The notes below the pieces were generated by a model. The model was given only the letters and a program-made list of their open reading frames with translations, searched no databases and had not been told where the DNA came from. A stretch of DNA of 64,000 nt from positions 124,001 to 188,000 of the forward strand of contig NZ_JAOQJY010000003.1 of the NCBI RefSeq assembly GCF_025567525.1, given 5' to 3'. Position 1 is the stretch's first letter; each line of letters opens with the position of its first letter. Below, in pieces: positions 43,736 through 53,058 of this stretch. Made by a program: the position numbers and the translations under genes. The DNA is from Gallintestinimicrobium propionicum (GTDB lineage Bacteria; Bacillota; Clostridia; Lachnospirales; Lachnospiraceae).

Positions 43736-44626
43736 TTACTTTGTTACAATGATCACCTGGCTTGCTGTTGCATAGGTATCTGTGAAGTCTACGCTCAGCT
43801 TACGCTCATCTGTTACCGTCATGCCTGCTGCACCGAAATCAGCCTTGCCGGAAACAACTGCATTGACGATTGCATCAAATTCCATGTCCTCGATCTTTAA
43901 GTCATAACCAAGCACGTCACAGACAGCCTGCGCGATATCAGGATCGATGCCGACAACCTTCTGATCCTCATAATACTCATAAGGCTCAAATGTTGCATTG
44001 GTTGCCATAACCAGTGTGCCGTTGGAACGGTCTACACCTTCCGGAGAGGTATAAGGATGCTGTCCTGCCTCATCACCGATGTAGTTGGAAACGATAGCAT
44101 CCAGCGTACCGTCTTCCTTTAACTGAGTAAGCGCTTCGTTAATCTTTGCAGTCAGCTCGCTGTTGTCTTTGTTGACACACATTGCATATTCTTCAGAAGA
44201 AAGCTCTTCGTCCAGAATCTGTAAATCATCATTCTTTTCCACAAAAGCCTTTGCGGGATTGTAGTCGATCACTACGCAATCGATCTTGCCCTGCTTTAAT
44301 GCCTGAATTGCATCTGCGCCCTTGTTGAAACGTTCTACAGTAGAACCGTCGTTCTGTTCATATTCCGTTGCCAGCTGATCGCCTGTTGTACCGAGCTGAA
44401 CACCGATCTTCTTGCCAGCCAGATCAAAAGCAGCGGTATCTGTGCTTTCTGCTTCTGTGGAGGCTGCTTCATCAGTCTCTGCAGCTGCTGTCTCTGCCGC
44501 AGTGCTTTCTGCTGCAGTCTCTGTTGCCTGTACTGTTGTCTCTGTGGATGCAGAAGAACCACATGCTGCCAGAGAAGCAACCATGGCTACTGCCAATACG
44601 CTTGTCAGTAATTTTTTCATTTTCAT
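43736..44626 (-). CDS. Polar amino-acid-binding lipoprotein (family 3)
   Basis: 296 residues from the ATG at 44626, six bases after GGAGG. Lipoprotein signal with lipobox ASLAAC, an Ala/Thr/Glu-rich linker, then family 3 binding domain. GKKIGVQLGTTGDQLA appears before YEDQKVVGIDPDIAQAVCDVLG and FDAIVNAVVSGKADFGAAGMTVTDERK. The normal order of these elements is apparently permuted: in ordinary family 3 proteins the VGIDPDIA block comes first. It binds an amino acid outside the cell for the permease and ATPase that follow. Confidence 0.9.
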   Translation of the reverse strand: MKMKKLLTSVLAVAMVASLAACGSSASTETTVQATETAAESTAAETAAAETDEAASTEAESTDTAAFDLAGKKIGVQLGTTGDQLATEYEQNDGSTVERFNKGADAIQALKQGKIDCVVIDYNPAKAFVEKNDDLQILDEELSSEEYAMCVNKDNSELTAKINEALTQLKEDGTLDAIVSNYIGDEAGQHPYTSPEGVDRSNGTLVMATNATFEPYEYYEDQKVVGIDPDIAQAVCDVLGYDLKIEDMEFDAIVNAVVSGKADFGAAGMTVTDERKLSVDFTDTYATASQVIIVTK

Positions 44627-44637
44627 TTTTCTCCTCC

Positions 44638-44702
44638 TCATTTCTGCGCACGTTTTTTTCGCATGCCGAGTTTGTGTCAAGTGCGCACAGACACAAATCT
44701 CG
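44638..44702. repeat. 65-bp repeat Q, copy Q2
   Basis: Second copy of the element at 33524 (58/65 matches). On the minus strand it forms the leader just before the ribosome site of the amino-acid-binding protein gene. GAGTTTGTGTC and GACACAAATCTC can form a hairpin. Confidence 0.8.
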
Positions 44703-44867
44703 CGATTGAAAAATCTTATTTTTCAATCTTCTCCTCTGATGTCTCCTTATTCTTTTATCTTTAGATTTATTTTTAAAGACATCTTTAAACGGGATTTCCT
44801 TTTCCGTTGTAATTCCGTTTCATGACATCTATACTATCACACTTCCTTTAAAAATCAAGTATAAATT

Positions 44868-44915
44868 TTCACAAAATATTCACTTTTTTACCTCTTTCTT
44901 GTATAAATATTCACA
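44868..44915 (+). promoter_or_regulatory. Candidate PhoP box upstream of pstS
   Basis: TTCACA (44868), TTCACT (44879) and TTCACA (44910) lie at spacings of 11 and 31 bp, like the TT(A/C)ACA direct repeats bound by PhoP in Firmicutes. They are about 280 bp ahead of pstS, in an AT-rich segment. Low to moderate confidence. The rest of the 44703-45190 gap shows AT-rich promoter-like sequence but no gene. Confidence 0.45.
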
Positions 44916-45190
44916 TATATGTATATTATTCGCCGATATACATTCTATATGTATATTTATGTGTATTACACCTCGAAGCGCTCCACAGGCATCCGGGTCA
45001 GGGCTTTTGACTCCGACATCATTTTACACAACCTTTACCCATTCCTAACCGGATCGTGATATCTTGCATTGCTCAAATGACTTATCATAAGTCTCGCAAT
45101 GAGGCAGACGGCATATGGCTTCAGGCATTCACTATATTTCATTCATCAGCCCGGAACAGGATACTTCCGGCATCAAGGAGGAGAAACATT

Positions 45191-46135
45191 ATGAAAAACA
45201 AACTGATCGCACTTCTTACAATGAGCGCACTGGCAGTTGGCACTCTGGCAGGCTGCGGCAATACTGCTGCAACAGATACTGCAGCAAGTGCAGCTGACAC
45301 AGTTGCAGAAACCCCCGTCGAGGCTGTCAGCACAGCAGCTGCTGAGGCTACTGAAGCTGCTGACACAGCCGCAGACAGTGCAGACAAATATGCAGATCTT
45401 TCCGGTTCCGTCAGCATGTCCGGTTCCACTTCCATGGAAAAGCTGGCAAATGCAGTTGCAGAAAGCTTCATGGAAAAATATCCCAACGTGACCGTAACTG
45501 CTGAGTTTACCGGTTCTTCCGCAGGTATCGAAAGTGTCCTGGCAGGCAGCGTTGACATCGGTAACTCTTCCAGAAACTTAAAGGACGATGAAAAGAGCGC
45601 AGGCGCCGCAGAAAACATCGTTGCAATTGACGGTATCGCAGTAGTTGCAGATCCTGCAAACAAGGTAGAAGATCTCACAAAGGATCAGCTGGTTTCCATC
45701 TACACCGGTGAAACAAAGAACTGGAGTGAGGTTGGCGGAGACGATCAGGCGATCGTTGTTGTTGGTCGTGAGGCAGGCTCCGGTACAAGAGGTGCGTTTG
45801 AAGAGCTGCTGGACATCGCAGATGCCTGCGTTTACGCAAACGAACTGGATTCCACCGGTGCCGTTATGGCAAAGGTTGCTTCCACCCCCGGTGCGATCGG
45901 TTATGTTTCTCTCGATGTTGTAGATGATTCCGTAAAAGCTTTGAAGCTCGATGGCGTAGACGCAACGGAAGAAAATATTAAAGCCGGCAACTACGCACTG
46001 TCCAGACCTTTCGTAATGGCAACCAAAGGTGAAATCTCCGAGCAGAAGACCGAAGTACAGGCACTGTTTGATTACCTCAGCTCCGATGAGGGCAAGGCTC
46101 TGATCAAATCCGTTGGCCTGATCACAGTTGACTGA
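45191..46135 (+). CDS. pstS: Phosphate-binding lipoprotein PstS
   Basis: 314 residues from the ATG after AAGGAGGAGAAACATT. Lipobox GTLAGC; acidic Ala/Thr linker; then the phosphate-binding fold with SGSTSMEKLANAVAESF (phosphate loop), FTGSSAGIESVLAGSVDIGNSSR and GREAGSGTRGAFEELL. It captures phosphate for the PstCAB importer. First gene of pstSCAB-phoU; two hairpins follow it, which fits higher expression of the binding protein. Confidence 0.96.
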   Translation: MKNKLIALLTMSALAVGTLAGCGNTAATDTAASAADTVAETPVEAVSTAAAEATEAADTAADSADKYADLSGSVSMSGSTSMEKLANAVAESFMEKYPNVTVTAEFTGSSAGIESVLAGSVDIGNSSRNLKDDEKSAGAAENIVAIDGIAVVADPANKVEDLTKDQLVSIYTGETKNWSEVGGDDQAIVVVGREAGSGTRGAFEELLDIADACVYANELDSTGAVMAKVASTPGAIGYVSLDVVDDSVKALKLDGVDATEENIKAGNYALSRPFVMATKGEISEQKTEVQALFDYLSSDEGKALIKSVGLITVD

Positions 46136-46163
46136 CAACATTTCTTTTCCAAAACACTCCCTG

Positions 46164-46203
46164 CTGGATGCAGGCCCGGCAATGTCGGACCTGCATTTTC
46201 CAG
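46164..46203 (+). terminator. Stem-loop after pstS (partial terminator)
   Basis: CTGGATGCAGG...CCTGCATTTTCCAG: strong stem with a short T-run. Likely sets a higher pstS to pstC ratio. Confidence 0.6.
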
Positions 46204-46243
46204 TATTCTGTGCACAACCGCATAGGGGATAACCTTTGATTAA

Positions 46244-46266
46244 AGGCAGCCTTCTGCAGGCTGCCT
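46244..46266 (+). promoter_or_regulatory. Hairpin before pstC ribosome site
   Basis: AGGCAGCC TTCTGCA GGCTGCCT is a perfect 8-bp stem only a few bases ahead of the ACGAGGA ribosome site of pstC. Confidence 0.5.
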
Positions 46267-46282
46267 GGAAACGAGGATTTTT

Positions 46283-47197
46283 ATGAATTCTATTATCGGC
46301 AATAAAAAAGCAAGATCCGTGGTAGAGCAAACTGCTGAGATCATTTTTACCATCTGCGCGTTTTTCGCTGTTCTTGCAGTCATTTCCATTACAGTTTATA
46401 TGTTTTTAAATGGTACTCCCGCCCTTACAAAGGTGGGACTTACAGAGATCCTGTTCAGCACAGTATGGAAGCCAACCGCTGCAGATCCCAGTTACGGCAT
46501 TTTATACGTCATTTTGACCTCCATCGTCGGCACAACCCTTGCGATCCTGCTGGGCGTTCCCATCGGCGTCCTGACTGCTGTTTTTCTTGCAGAAACAGCG
46601 CCCAAGCCCCTCTCTAAAATCGTCCGCCCCGCAATTGAGCTGCTCGCCGGTATCCCTTCCGTTATCTACGGTCTGCTCGGTATCCTGTTGCTGTGTCCTG
46701 CAATGTATAAACTCGAGCAGAAAATCTTTGCAGGCTCTGCGACCCATCAGTTTACCGGCGGTGCAAACCTCATTTCCGCCGTGCTTGTCCTTGCGATCAT
46801 GATCTTGCCTACTGTTATCAACATCAGCGAATCCGCCCTCCGCAGCGTTCCTGCCAGTTTAAAGGCAGCCTCCCTGGGTCTGGGTGCTTCCAAAATCCAG
46901 ACGATTTTTCGTGTAACGATCCCGGCAGCCAAATCCGGTATCGCAACCGCCATCGTCCTCGGTGTCGGCCGTGCGATCGGTGAAGCAATGGCAATCAGCC
47001 TTGTATCCGGAAGCAGTGTCAACGCCCCTCTGCCCTTTCACTCTGTCCGCTTCCTGACAACCGCCATCGTTGCTGAAATGGGCTATGCAGCAGATTTACA
47101 CCGTCAGGTACTATTCACCATCGGCCTTGTCCTCTTCGTATTCATTATGATCATTAACATGACCCTGAACAAAATTCTGAAAGGAGAAAAAGAGTAA
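46283..47197 (+). CDS. pstC: Phosphate ABC transporter permease PstC
   Basis: 304 residues, six membrane segments. AETAPKPLSKIVRPAIELLAGIPSVIYGLLG and SLKAASLGLGASKIQTIFRVTIPAAKSGI (EAA loop) are standard PstC. Its stop overlaps the pstA start (TAATG). Confidence 0.96.
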   Translation: MNSIIGNKKARSVVEQTAEIIFTICAFFAVLAVISITVYMFLNGTPALTKVGLTEILFSTVWKPTAADPSYGILYVILTSIVGTTLAILLGVPIGVLTAVFLAETAPKPLSKIVRPAIELLAGIPSVIYGLLGILLLCPAMYKLEQKIFAGSATHQFTGGANLISAVLVLAIMILPTVINISESALRSVPASLKAASLGLGASKIQTIFRVTIPAAKSGIATAIVLGVGRAIGEAMAISLVSGSSVNAPLPFHSVRFLTTAIVAEMGYAADLHRQVLFTIGLVLFVFIMIINMTLNKILKGEKE

Positions 47198-48093
47198 TGA
47201 GCACAGAGCTTACGGTCCCCGGTTCCTCCAGTATTTTAAACAAAAAAATCCGGTCTTCCGATCTCATTCTCACCGTTCTGATCGATCTGGCTGCGGCATT
47301 TTCCATCCTTTTACTGATCGCGATTATGGGCTATGTCTTTTTCAGAGGTCTGCCCCAGATCAGCCTTTCCTTCCTGACCTCTGTTCCCAGCACCATCAAG
47401 GGAACCTTTGGTATCGCCGGAAATATCGTCAATACGCTTTACATCATTATCCTTACCCTGCTGATCGCAACTCCCATCGGTGTCGGCAGCGCAATCTACT
47501 TAAACGAATACGCAAAGCCCGGAAAAATCGTCCGGCTGATCGAATTTACGACAGAAACCCTTTCCGGTATTCCTTCTATCATTTTCGGTCTGTTTGGTAT
47601 GGTATTTTTCGGAACCACCCTGGGACTTGGCTATTCCATCCTGACCGGTGCCCTGACCCTGACCCTGATGGTTCTTCCCCTGATCACGCGAAACACACAG
47701 GAAGCCTTAAAAACAGTTCCTGCGACCTACCGCAGCGGCGCACTCGGCATCGGCGCAACCAAATGGTACATGATCCGCACAATCCTGCTTCCCTCCGCAA
47801 TGCCCGGCATTATCACCGGTATCATACTTGCGATCGGACGTATCGTCGGAGAATCTGCCGCCCTTTTATTCACCGCCGGAAGCGGCTATCTTCTGCCCAA
47901 GACCTTTGCAGGATTTTTCAAAAAAATCTTCGAATCCGGCGGAACCCTTACGATCCAGCTGTACTTGAGCATGTCCAAGGCACAATATGACGCAGCCTTC
48001 GGAATTGCCGCTGTCCTGCTGATCATCGTCCTTTTTATCAACCTTCTGACCAAAATACTCGCAAAGAAATTCGATGTTTCCAAACTCGATTAA
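47197..48093 (+). CDS. pstA: Phosphate ABC transporter permease PstA
   Basis: 298 residues, six membrane segments, with FTTETLSGIPSIIFGLFGM and the EAA loop TYRSGALGIGATKWYMIRTILLP. It forms the phosphate channel with PstC. Translationally coupled to pstC. Confidence 0.96.
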   Translation: MSTELTVPGSSSILNKKIRSSDLILTVLIDLAAAFSILLLIAIMGYVFFRGLPQISLSFLTSVPSTIKGTFGIAGNIVNTLYIIILTLLIATPIGVGSAIYLNEYAKPGKIVRLIEFTTETLSGIPSIIFGLFGMVFFGTTLGLGYSILTGALTLTLMVLPLITRNTQEALKTVPATYRSGALGIGATKWYMIRTILLPSAMPGIITGIILAIGRIVGESAALLFTAGSGYLLPKTFAGFFKKIFESGGTLTIQLYLSMSKAQYDAAFGIAAVLLIIVLFINLLTKILAKKFDVSKLD

Positions 48094-48139
48094 CCGGAGG
48101 ATAACGCAGACGCAGCAGCGCCTGCAGAATGGAGAATTC

Positions 48140-48898
48140 ATGAGCAATATCAAAATCAGCACGAAGAACCTCGATCTGTATTACGGCGAAAATCACGCCC
48201 TTAAAAACATCAATATGAATATCAAGGCCGGAGCGATCACCGCCTTTATCGGTCCCTCCGGCTGCGGTAAATCCACCTTTTTAAAAACCTTAAATCGTAT
48301 GAATGACCTCGTGGACAATGTAAAGATCACCGGTGAGGTCAAAATTGACGGCGAGGACATCTACGATCCCCACGTAGATGTCACTCTGCTGCGTAAAAAA
48401 GCCGGTATGGTATTCCAGCAGCCCAATCCTTTTCCCATGAGCATTTACGACAATATCGCTTACGGTCCCAGGATCCACGGTATCAAAAACAAGGCTCAGC
48501 TGGACGAAATCGTTGAAACCAGTCTGAAAAACGCTGCGATCTTCGATGAAGTCAAGGATCGCCTGAAAAAATCTGCCCTCGGTCTTTCCGGCGGTCAGCA
48601 GCAGCGTCTCTGCATTGCCCGTGCCCTTGCTGTTTCACCGGAAATCCTGTTGATGGATGAACCCACCTCCGCCCTTGATCCAATCTCTACAATGAAAATC
48701 GAGGACCTGATGGCAGACCTGCGGGAAAAATACACGGTTGTCATTGTCACTCACAATATGCAGCAGGCTGCCCGTATTTCTGACGATCTCGCTTTTTTCC
48801 TAGTAGGAGAAATGGTGGAATTCGGCGATACGAAGCAGATCTTTTCCCATCCGCAGGATAAACGCACAGAGGATTATATCAGCGGACGGTTCGGCTGA
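48140..48898 (+). CDS. pstB: Phosphate ABC transporter ATPase PstB
   Basis: 252 residues from the ATG preceded by TGGAGAATTC. Walker A GPSGCGKST, VFQQPNPFPMSIYDNIAYG (diagnostic of PstB), signature LSGGQQQRLCIARAL, Walker B ILLMDEPTSALDP, and VTHNMQQAARISD. Drives phosphate import. Confidence 0.97.
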   Translation: MSNIKISTKNLDLYYGENHALKNINMNIKAGAITAFIGPSGCGKSTFLKTLNRMNDLVDNVKITGEVKIDGEDIYDPHVDVTLLRKKAGMVFQQPNPFPMSIYDNIAYGPRIHGIKNKAQLDEIVETSLKNAAIFDEVKDRLKKSALGLSGGQQQRLCIARALAVSPEILLMDEPTSALDPISTMKIEDLMADLREKYTVVIVTHNMQQAARISDDLAFFLVGEMVEFGDTKQIFSHPQDKRTEDYISGRFG

Positions 48899-48984
48899 TC
48901 CTGACAGACCCTACCCGTTTTTCTCTTTCCCAGCATAGTAAACAGGCATTACATTGCGATTTTTCATTTTAAATGGAGGTATCT

Positions 48985-49647
48985 ATGACAACAAGAAAAT
49001 TATACAGTGAAGAGCTGGTACAGCTTTCCGAAAGCCTGGAGGAAATGGGAAACCTCGTTGAAGCTTCCCTGAAAAATTTATTTTTTTCCATCGAAAACAA
49101 AGATATGCAGCTGGCAGAGCGGATCGTGGCCGATGACCGCAATGTCAACAACCTGGAGCGCAGCATCGAAGCTCAGTGCCTGATGCTCATTACAACCCAG
49201 CAGCCCATCGCACAGGATCTGCGCACGGTTTCTTCTATTCTGAAGGTCGTTACGGATATCGAACGCATTGGAGACCACGCCTCTGATATCGCAGAGCTGA
49301 TTCAGCAGATGGATCACAAGCAGCTGGAACGTTATTCCGGACATCTGCAGCCAATGATCGCAGCTTCCCGGGAGATGGTACACGAGGCAGTCAGCGCCTT
49401 TGTCGCCCGGGATCAGAAAAAAGCGAATGATGTCATCGCTTCCGATGATATCATCGACAAGCTTTTTGATAAGGTAAAGAATGATATCGTTATCCACATA
49501 AAAGAAGATCGTTCCGATGCGATAGAGAGCCTCGATGCCCTGATGCTGGCCAAATACCTCGAACGCATCGGAGATCATGCGGTCAATATCTGCGAATGGG
49601 AAATTTTCCGGGAAACCGGAACCATTCAGAATACAAAAGTATTCTGA
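48985..49647 (+). CDS. phoU: Phosphate transport regulator PhoU
   Basis: 220 residues, two repeats of the three-helix PhoU fold, each with an acidic metal-binding signature: ERIGDHASDIAEL in the first and ERIGDHAVNICEW in the second. It restrains Pst and the PhoR kinase when phosphate is plentiful. The ATG at 48985 is used because GGAGG overlaps the alternative ATG at 48973. Confidence 0.95.
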   Translation: MTTRKLYSEELVQLSESLEEMGNLVEASLKNLFFSIENKDMQLAERIVADDRNVNNLERSIEAQCLMLITTQQPIAQDLRTVSSILKVVTDIERIGDHASDIAELIQQMDHKQLERYSGHLQPMIAASREMVHEAVSAFVARDQKKANDVIASDDIIDKLFDKVKNDIVIHIKEDRSDAIESLDALMLAKYLERIGDHAVNICEWEIFRETGTIQNTKVF

Positions 49648-49777
49648 AGCTCCATCCGGCTGTCAACAGCTATTTTCACAATTCCTTCGCAATTTTTCCT
49701 CATAATCCTCACACTTTTCCAACACATTCCTCACAAATCCTTTTTATACTGTTTCTCAGATAAAGAGAAAGACCAAT

Positions 49778-49810
49778 GGTTCAGCATAAATCTTTGCGCT
49801 GAACCGTTTT
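49778..49810 (+). terminator. Hairpin with U-run ahead of htrA
   Basis: GGTTCAGC...GCTGAACC followed by GTTTTTCCC. It is either the pst-phoU terminator or, since a TATACT-like box precedes it, an attenuator in the htrA leader. Confidence 0.6.
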
Positions 49811-49871
49811 TCCCGGCAGACTGATACCGATCAGGCAGCTCGCCGGCAGAATAAGAAAAGGAGTGACAGTT

Positions 49872-51350
49872 ATGTACGAAAATGAAAACCAGAGCTTCGA
49901 CAACAGAGAGCAGGATTATCATTATACCAATACCCCGGAACAGCAGGCACCGACTCGTCCCCGCAAAAAAAATACGAGTGCAGCACGCATTGCCAAAAAA
50001 GCCGGTGCAATTGCACTGAGCGCTGTTTTGTTTGGCGGCGTTGCATCCGGTACCTTTCTGGGTGTCAACTACGCGGCAGGCTATCGGAACAATGCTTCAA
50101 CAGCTGCATCCTCGGAAAGTGCTTCCGCTTCTTCCCAGACAACAAGCTCTTCCAGCAGCCTGTTAAAGGCTACCACACCGGTCAGCACAGGCAGCGCAGC
50201 ATCCTCCGGAAGTCTGGACGTCTCCAGCGTTGCGGAATCCGTTATGCCTTCTATCGTATCCATCACAAATAAATCTGTACAGGAGGTACAGAACTATTTC
50301 AGCATGTTCGGCTACGGCGGTCAGGCTCAGGAGGTAGAGAGCACCAGCGTTGGTTCCGGTATTATCATTGGGAAAAACGATACGGAGCTGCTGATTGTCA
50401 CCAATAATCACGTTGTGGAAGGCGCGGATACCCTTTCTGCAAGCTTCATTGACAACTCCGTTTACGAAGCAACCATCAAGGGTACAGATTCCGACAACGA
50501 CCTGGCAGTCATCGCCGTTCCGCTTTCCAGCATTTCCGATGATACAATGTCTCAGATCGCAGTGGCTGCAGTGGGCGATTCCGATTCCTTAAAGGTCGGT
50601 GAACAGGTTGTTGCCATCGGCAACGCACTCGGCTATGGTCAGTCCGTTACAACCGGCATTGTCAGCGCCACAGACCGTACCCTTTCCTCTTCGGATTCCA
50701 GTGACAGCAATGCTCTCATTTCCAGCACTGTTACCACAAAAGAGACACCTACCTACATCCAGACAGATGCGGCCATCAACCCCGGCAACAGCGGCGGCGC
50801 ACTGGTCAATATGAAGGGTGAGGTTATTGGTATCAACTCTGCAAAGCTTGCCAGCACAGAGGTGGAAGGCATGGGCTATGCAATCCCCATCACCAGAGTA
50901 TCCAGCATCATCGAAGAGCTGATGAATGAGACGACCAGAACCAAGGTTGCTGACAGCCAGAAATCCAGCATCGGTATCGCAGGCATCACCGTAGATTCCA
51001 ACATCAACGCAGCCTATGGCATCCCCGCAGGTGTTTATGTAGCAAGCGTTACTCCGGGCAGCGGTGCAGAAGCAGCCGGCATCCGCAAGGGTGACGTCAT
51101 CACAAAATTCGATGGTAAGACCGTCAGCACCATTCAGGAGCTGAAAGAAAAGCTGCAGTACTACGCAGCCGGAGAAGCGGTTTCTATTACGGTACAGTCT
51201 CCCGGCGAGGGCGGCATTTATACAGAAAAGGAGCTGACCATCACCCTTTCCTCCGCACAGAGCTCTGAAGAAAGCCAGTCTACTGACAACACACAGGCCG
51301 CTCCTGAAAAAGGAAACGGAACGCACAAAGCGATGGGATATCAGAACTGA
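49872..51350 (+). CDS. HtrA/DegP-like trypsin-type serine protease with PDZ domain
   Basis: 492 residues. A ~40-residue cytoplasmic part (acidic then basic) leads to one membrane segment (about 44-70) and a Ser/Ala-rich linker. The protease domain has His180 in VTNNHVVEGAD, Asp210 in DSDNDLAVIAV and Ser307 in INPGNSGGALVN. A C-terminal PDZ domain (about 370-460) is followed by a Ser/Gln tail. It is a membrane-anchored quality-control protease facing outward, usually induced by envelope stress. Monocistronic, with GGAGTGACAGTT before the ATG and a strong terminator after. Confidence 0.95.
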   Translation: MYENENQSFDNREQDYHYTNTPEQQAPTRPRKKNTSAARIAKKAGAIALSAVLFGGVASGTFLGVNYAAGYRNNASTAASSESASASSQTTSSSSSLLKATTPVSTGSAASSGSLDVSSVAESVMPSIVSITNKSVQEVQNYFSMFGYGGQAQEVESTSVGSGIIIGKNDTELLIVTNNHVVEGADTLSASFIDNSVYEATIKGTDSDNDLAVIAVPLSSISDDTMSQIAVAAVGDSDSLKVGEQVVAIGNALGYGQSVTTGIVSATDRTLSSSDSSDSNALISSTVTTKETPTYIQTDAAINPGNSGGALVNMKGEVIGINSAKLASTEVEGMGYAIPITRVSSIIEELMNETTRTKVADSQKSSIGIAGITVDSNINAAYGIPAGVYVASVTPGSGAEAAGIRKGDVITKFDGKTVSTIQELKEKLQYYAAGEAVSITVQSPGEGGIYTEKELTITLSSAQSSEESQSTDNTQAAPEKGNGTHKAMGYQN

Positions 51351-51370
51351 AGCTGACAATAGCTTATCTG

Positions 51371-51421
51371 AAAAAGCCGATCGGCATGGAAGAAAATTCT
51401 TCTGTGCCGACCGGCTTTTTA
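51371..51421. terminator. Bidirectional terminator between htrA and CNNM genes
   Basis: AAAAAGCCGATCGGCA and TGCCGACCGGCTTTTT pair with A- and T-runs; the genes converge here. Confidence 0.9.
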
Positions 51422-51426
51422 TGTTC

Positions 51427-51442
51427 GTTACAGCTCACTCGT
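51427..51442 (+). repeat. Solo MITE-end sequence
   Basis: GTTACAGCTCACTCGT is one mismatch from the M-element end; no partner end was found within a few hundred bases. Confidence 0.5.
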
Positions 51443-51451
51443 AGCTTTTAC

Positions 51452-52777
51452 TTACTCTTCCTCTTCTTTCTCCGGCAGGATCTTGCTGACCAGTGCAGAT
51501 TCCACTCTCTGATCCTCCATTTTTTCCACATGAATATTCAGTCCGTTGACCTGCACATCAAACTGGCTGCCGTCCGCAGGAATGATCCGCAAGCAGCTGA
51601 AGATCATGCCGCCCAGCGTGTCATAATCGATATCCTCCGGCAGATCCAGATCCAGTGCTTCCGCAATGTCCTCAACATATGCGCCGCCTGAGATCCTCCA
51701 CAAATTGTCCTCCAGCTGAACGATTTCCGGCGGCTCCTCGGAATCGAACTCATCGTAAATATTTCCGACGATCTCCTCCAGAAGATCCTCCATTGTAATA
51801 ACCCCCGCCGTCTGTCCGTATTCGTCGATAACGATGGCCATATGGATTTTTCCTTTTTGCATATCCCGGAACAGGTCATCTGCATGAATCGTATCCGGTA
51901 CAAAATAAGGCTCTCGCAAAAGCTCCTTTAACCCTGACGGGCTGTCATTTTTACGATCCAGGAGATAATCCCTGGCATTCAGAATACCTATAATATCGTT
52001 AATATCTTCATCGTAAACCGGATATCTGGATAAACCGCTTTCCCGGATCGTCGAAATGATGTCCTCGTCCGCCTCATCCAGCGAAAAACAGACCATATCT
52101 GCTTCTCTCGTCATCGCATCCCGAACCGAAATGTCGTCAAACCGGAACACGTTTTGAATCCACTCCTGCTCATCGTGGTCTATCGTTCCTTTTTCCCCGC
52201 CAAGGTCAACCAGCCGCCGGATCTCTTCCTCCGTAACGCTGCGTTCTACGGATTCCGTTTTAAAGTGAAGCAGCTTTAAGATCAGCTTTGCTGACCTCGA
52301 CAACAGCCATACCGCCGGATGCAGTACCACCGTCAGCACACCGACTACACTGCAGGTCATTCTTTCTGCAGCTTCAGGCCGCTGCATCGCGATCCGACGC
52401 GGCACCAGCTCGCCAAACAGCAATGCAAAGTACGAAAGCACAACTGTCACCAGCACAACTGCCAGCACATGACAAACAGAAAGGCTTATGCCGCTTGTTC
52501 CCAACCGTTCATATAACCATGCCATCAATTTGCCTGCAAATCCGTCCGCCGCAGCTACACTGGCCAGAAATCCTGCCAGTGTAATCCCGACCTGAATCGT
52601 AGATAGAAAAATATTCGGCTCCTCTGCAAACTTCAGCAGCCGCTGTGCTTTCCGATCGCCGTCCTCTGCCAGCTCCCGCAGCCTGTTTTTATTCAGCGAT
52701 ACAACGGAAACCTCGGACGCCGCCAAAAAGGCATTGACCAGAATCAGAATGATCAGTAACAAAAGTAGTTTTACCAT
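51452..52777 (-). CDS. CNNM/HlyC-type transporter with CBS pair and CorC_HlyC domain
   Basis: 441 residues from the ATG at 52777. An N-terminal DUF21/CNNM membrane domain (NAFLAASEVSVVSLNKNRL, FALLFGELVPRRIAMQRPE), then two CBS motifs (VRDAMTREADMVCFSLDE to RYPVYDEDINDIIGIL and the second ending AIVIDEYGQTAGVITMEDLLEEIVG), and a C-terminal CorC_HlyC beta domain. The family includes magnesium or cobalt efflux and sodium-coupled magnesium transporters. AAGGAGAG precedes the start by ~11 bases. It has a consensus promoter and a leader of about 275 nt that may regulate it. Confidence 0.92.
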   Translation of the reverse strand: MVKLLLLLIILILVNAFLAASEVSVVSLNKNRLRELAEDGDRKAQRLLKFAEEPNIFLSTIQVGITLAGFLASVAAADGFAGKLMAWLYERLGTSGISLSVCHVLAVVLVTVVLSYFALLFGELVPRRIAMQRPEAAERMTCSVVGVLTVVLHPAVWLLSRSAKLILKLLHFKTESVERSVTEEEIRRLVDLGGEKGTIDHDEQEWIQNVFRFDDISVRDAMTREADMVCFSLDEADEDIISTIRESGLSRYPVYDEDINDIIGILNARDYLLDRKNDSPSGLKELLREPYFVPDTIHADDLFRDMQKGKIHMAIVIDEYGQTAGVITMEDLLEEIVGNIYDEFDSEEPPEIVQLEDNLWRISGGAYVEDIAEALDLDLPEDIDYDTLGGMIFSCLRIIPADGSQFDVQVNGLNIHVEKMEDQRVESALVSKILPEKEEEE

Positions 52778-53052
52778 GAATTTAAAATCTCTCCTTTTTC
52801 TACGACAAAGAGACATAACCCATTGGGAACTCCCAACAGGCTATGCCTCCTATAGCTTTCTCCAACAGAGCACAGACTCTGTCCATTTTGTATTGTGATT
52901 GGAATTCAGAAAATTCGTTTCCCCGTCAGGGTCCGCGTTATCCATGAAATTCGGTTCCTTCCCTGTCTGAAATAAATCCTGTGCGAAGCGAACTTTATAC
53001 AAAGCCGTTTTCTCTGCTTTATTTCAAGCAATCCGCTTTTGACATGTTTACT
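52778..53052 (-). promoter_or_regulatory. Long structured 5' leader of the CNNM gene
   Basis: From the predicted start near 53052 to the ATG is ~275 nt with no ORF of note. It contains a strong hairpin (GGCATAGCC TGTTGGGA...CCCAA...GGTTATGTC, 52809-52850) and a smaller ACAGAG...CTCTGT hairpin. I checked it by eye against known metal and nucleotide riboswitch cores and found no convincing match. A magnesium- or translation-sensing leader is an inference. Confidence 0.45.
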
Positions 53053-53058
53053 TTACCC

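Noticed and set aside
52800..52860. Known metal or cyclic-dinucleotide riboswitch in the CNNM leader
   Set aside because: Compared by eye with M-box, Mn (yybP-ykoY), NiCo and c-di-nucleotide cores; conserved blocks not found.
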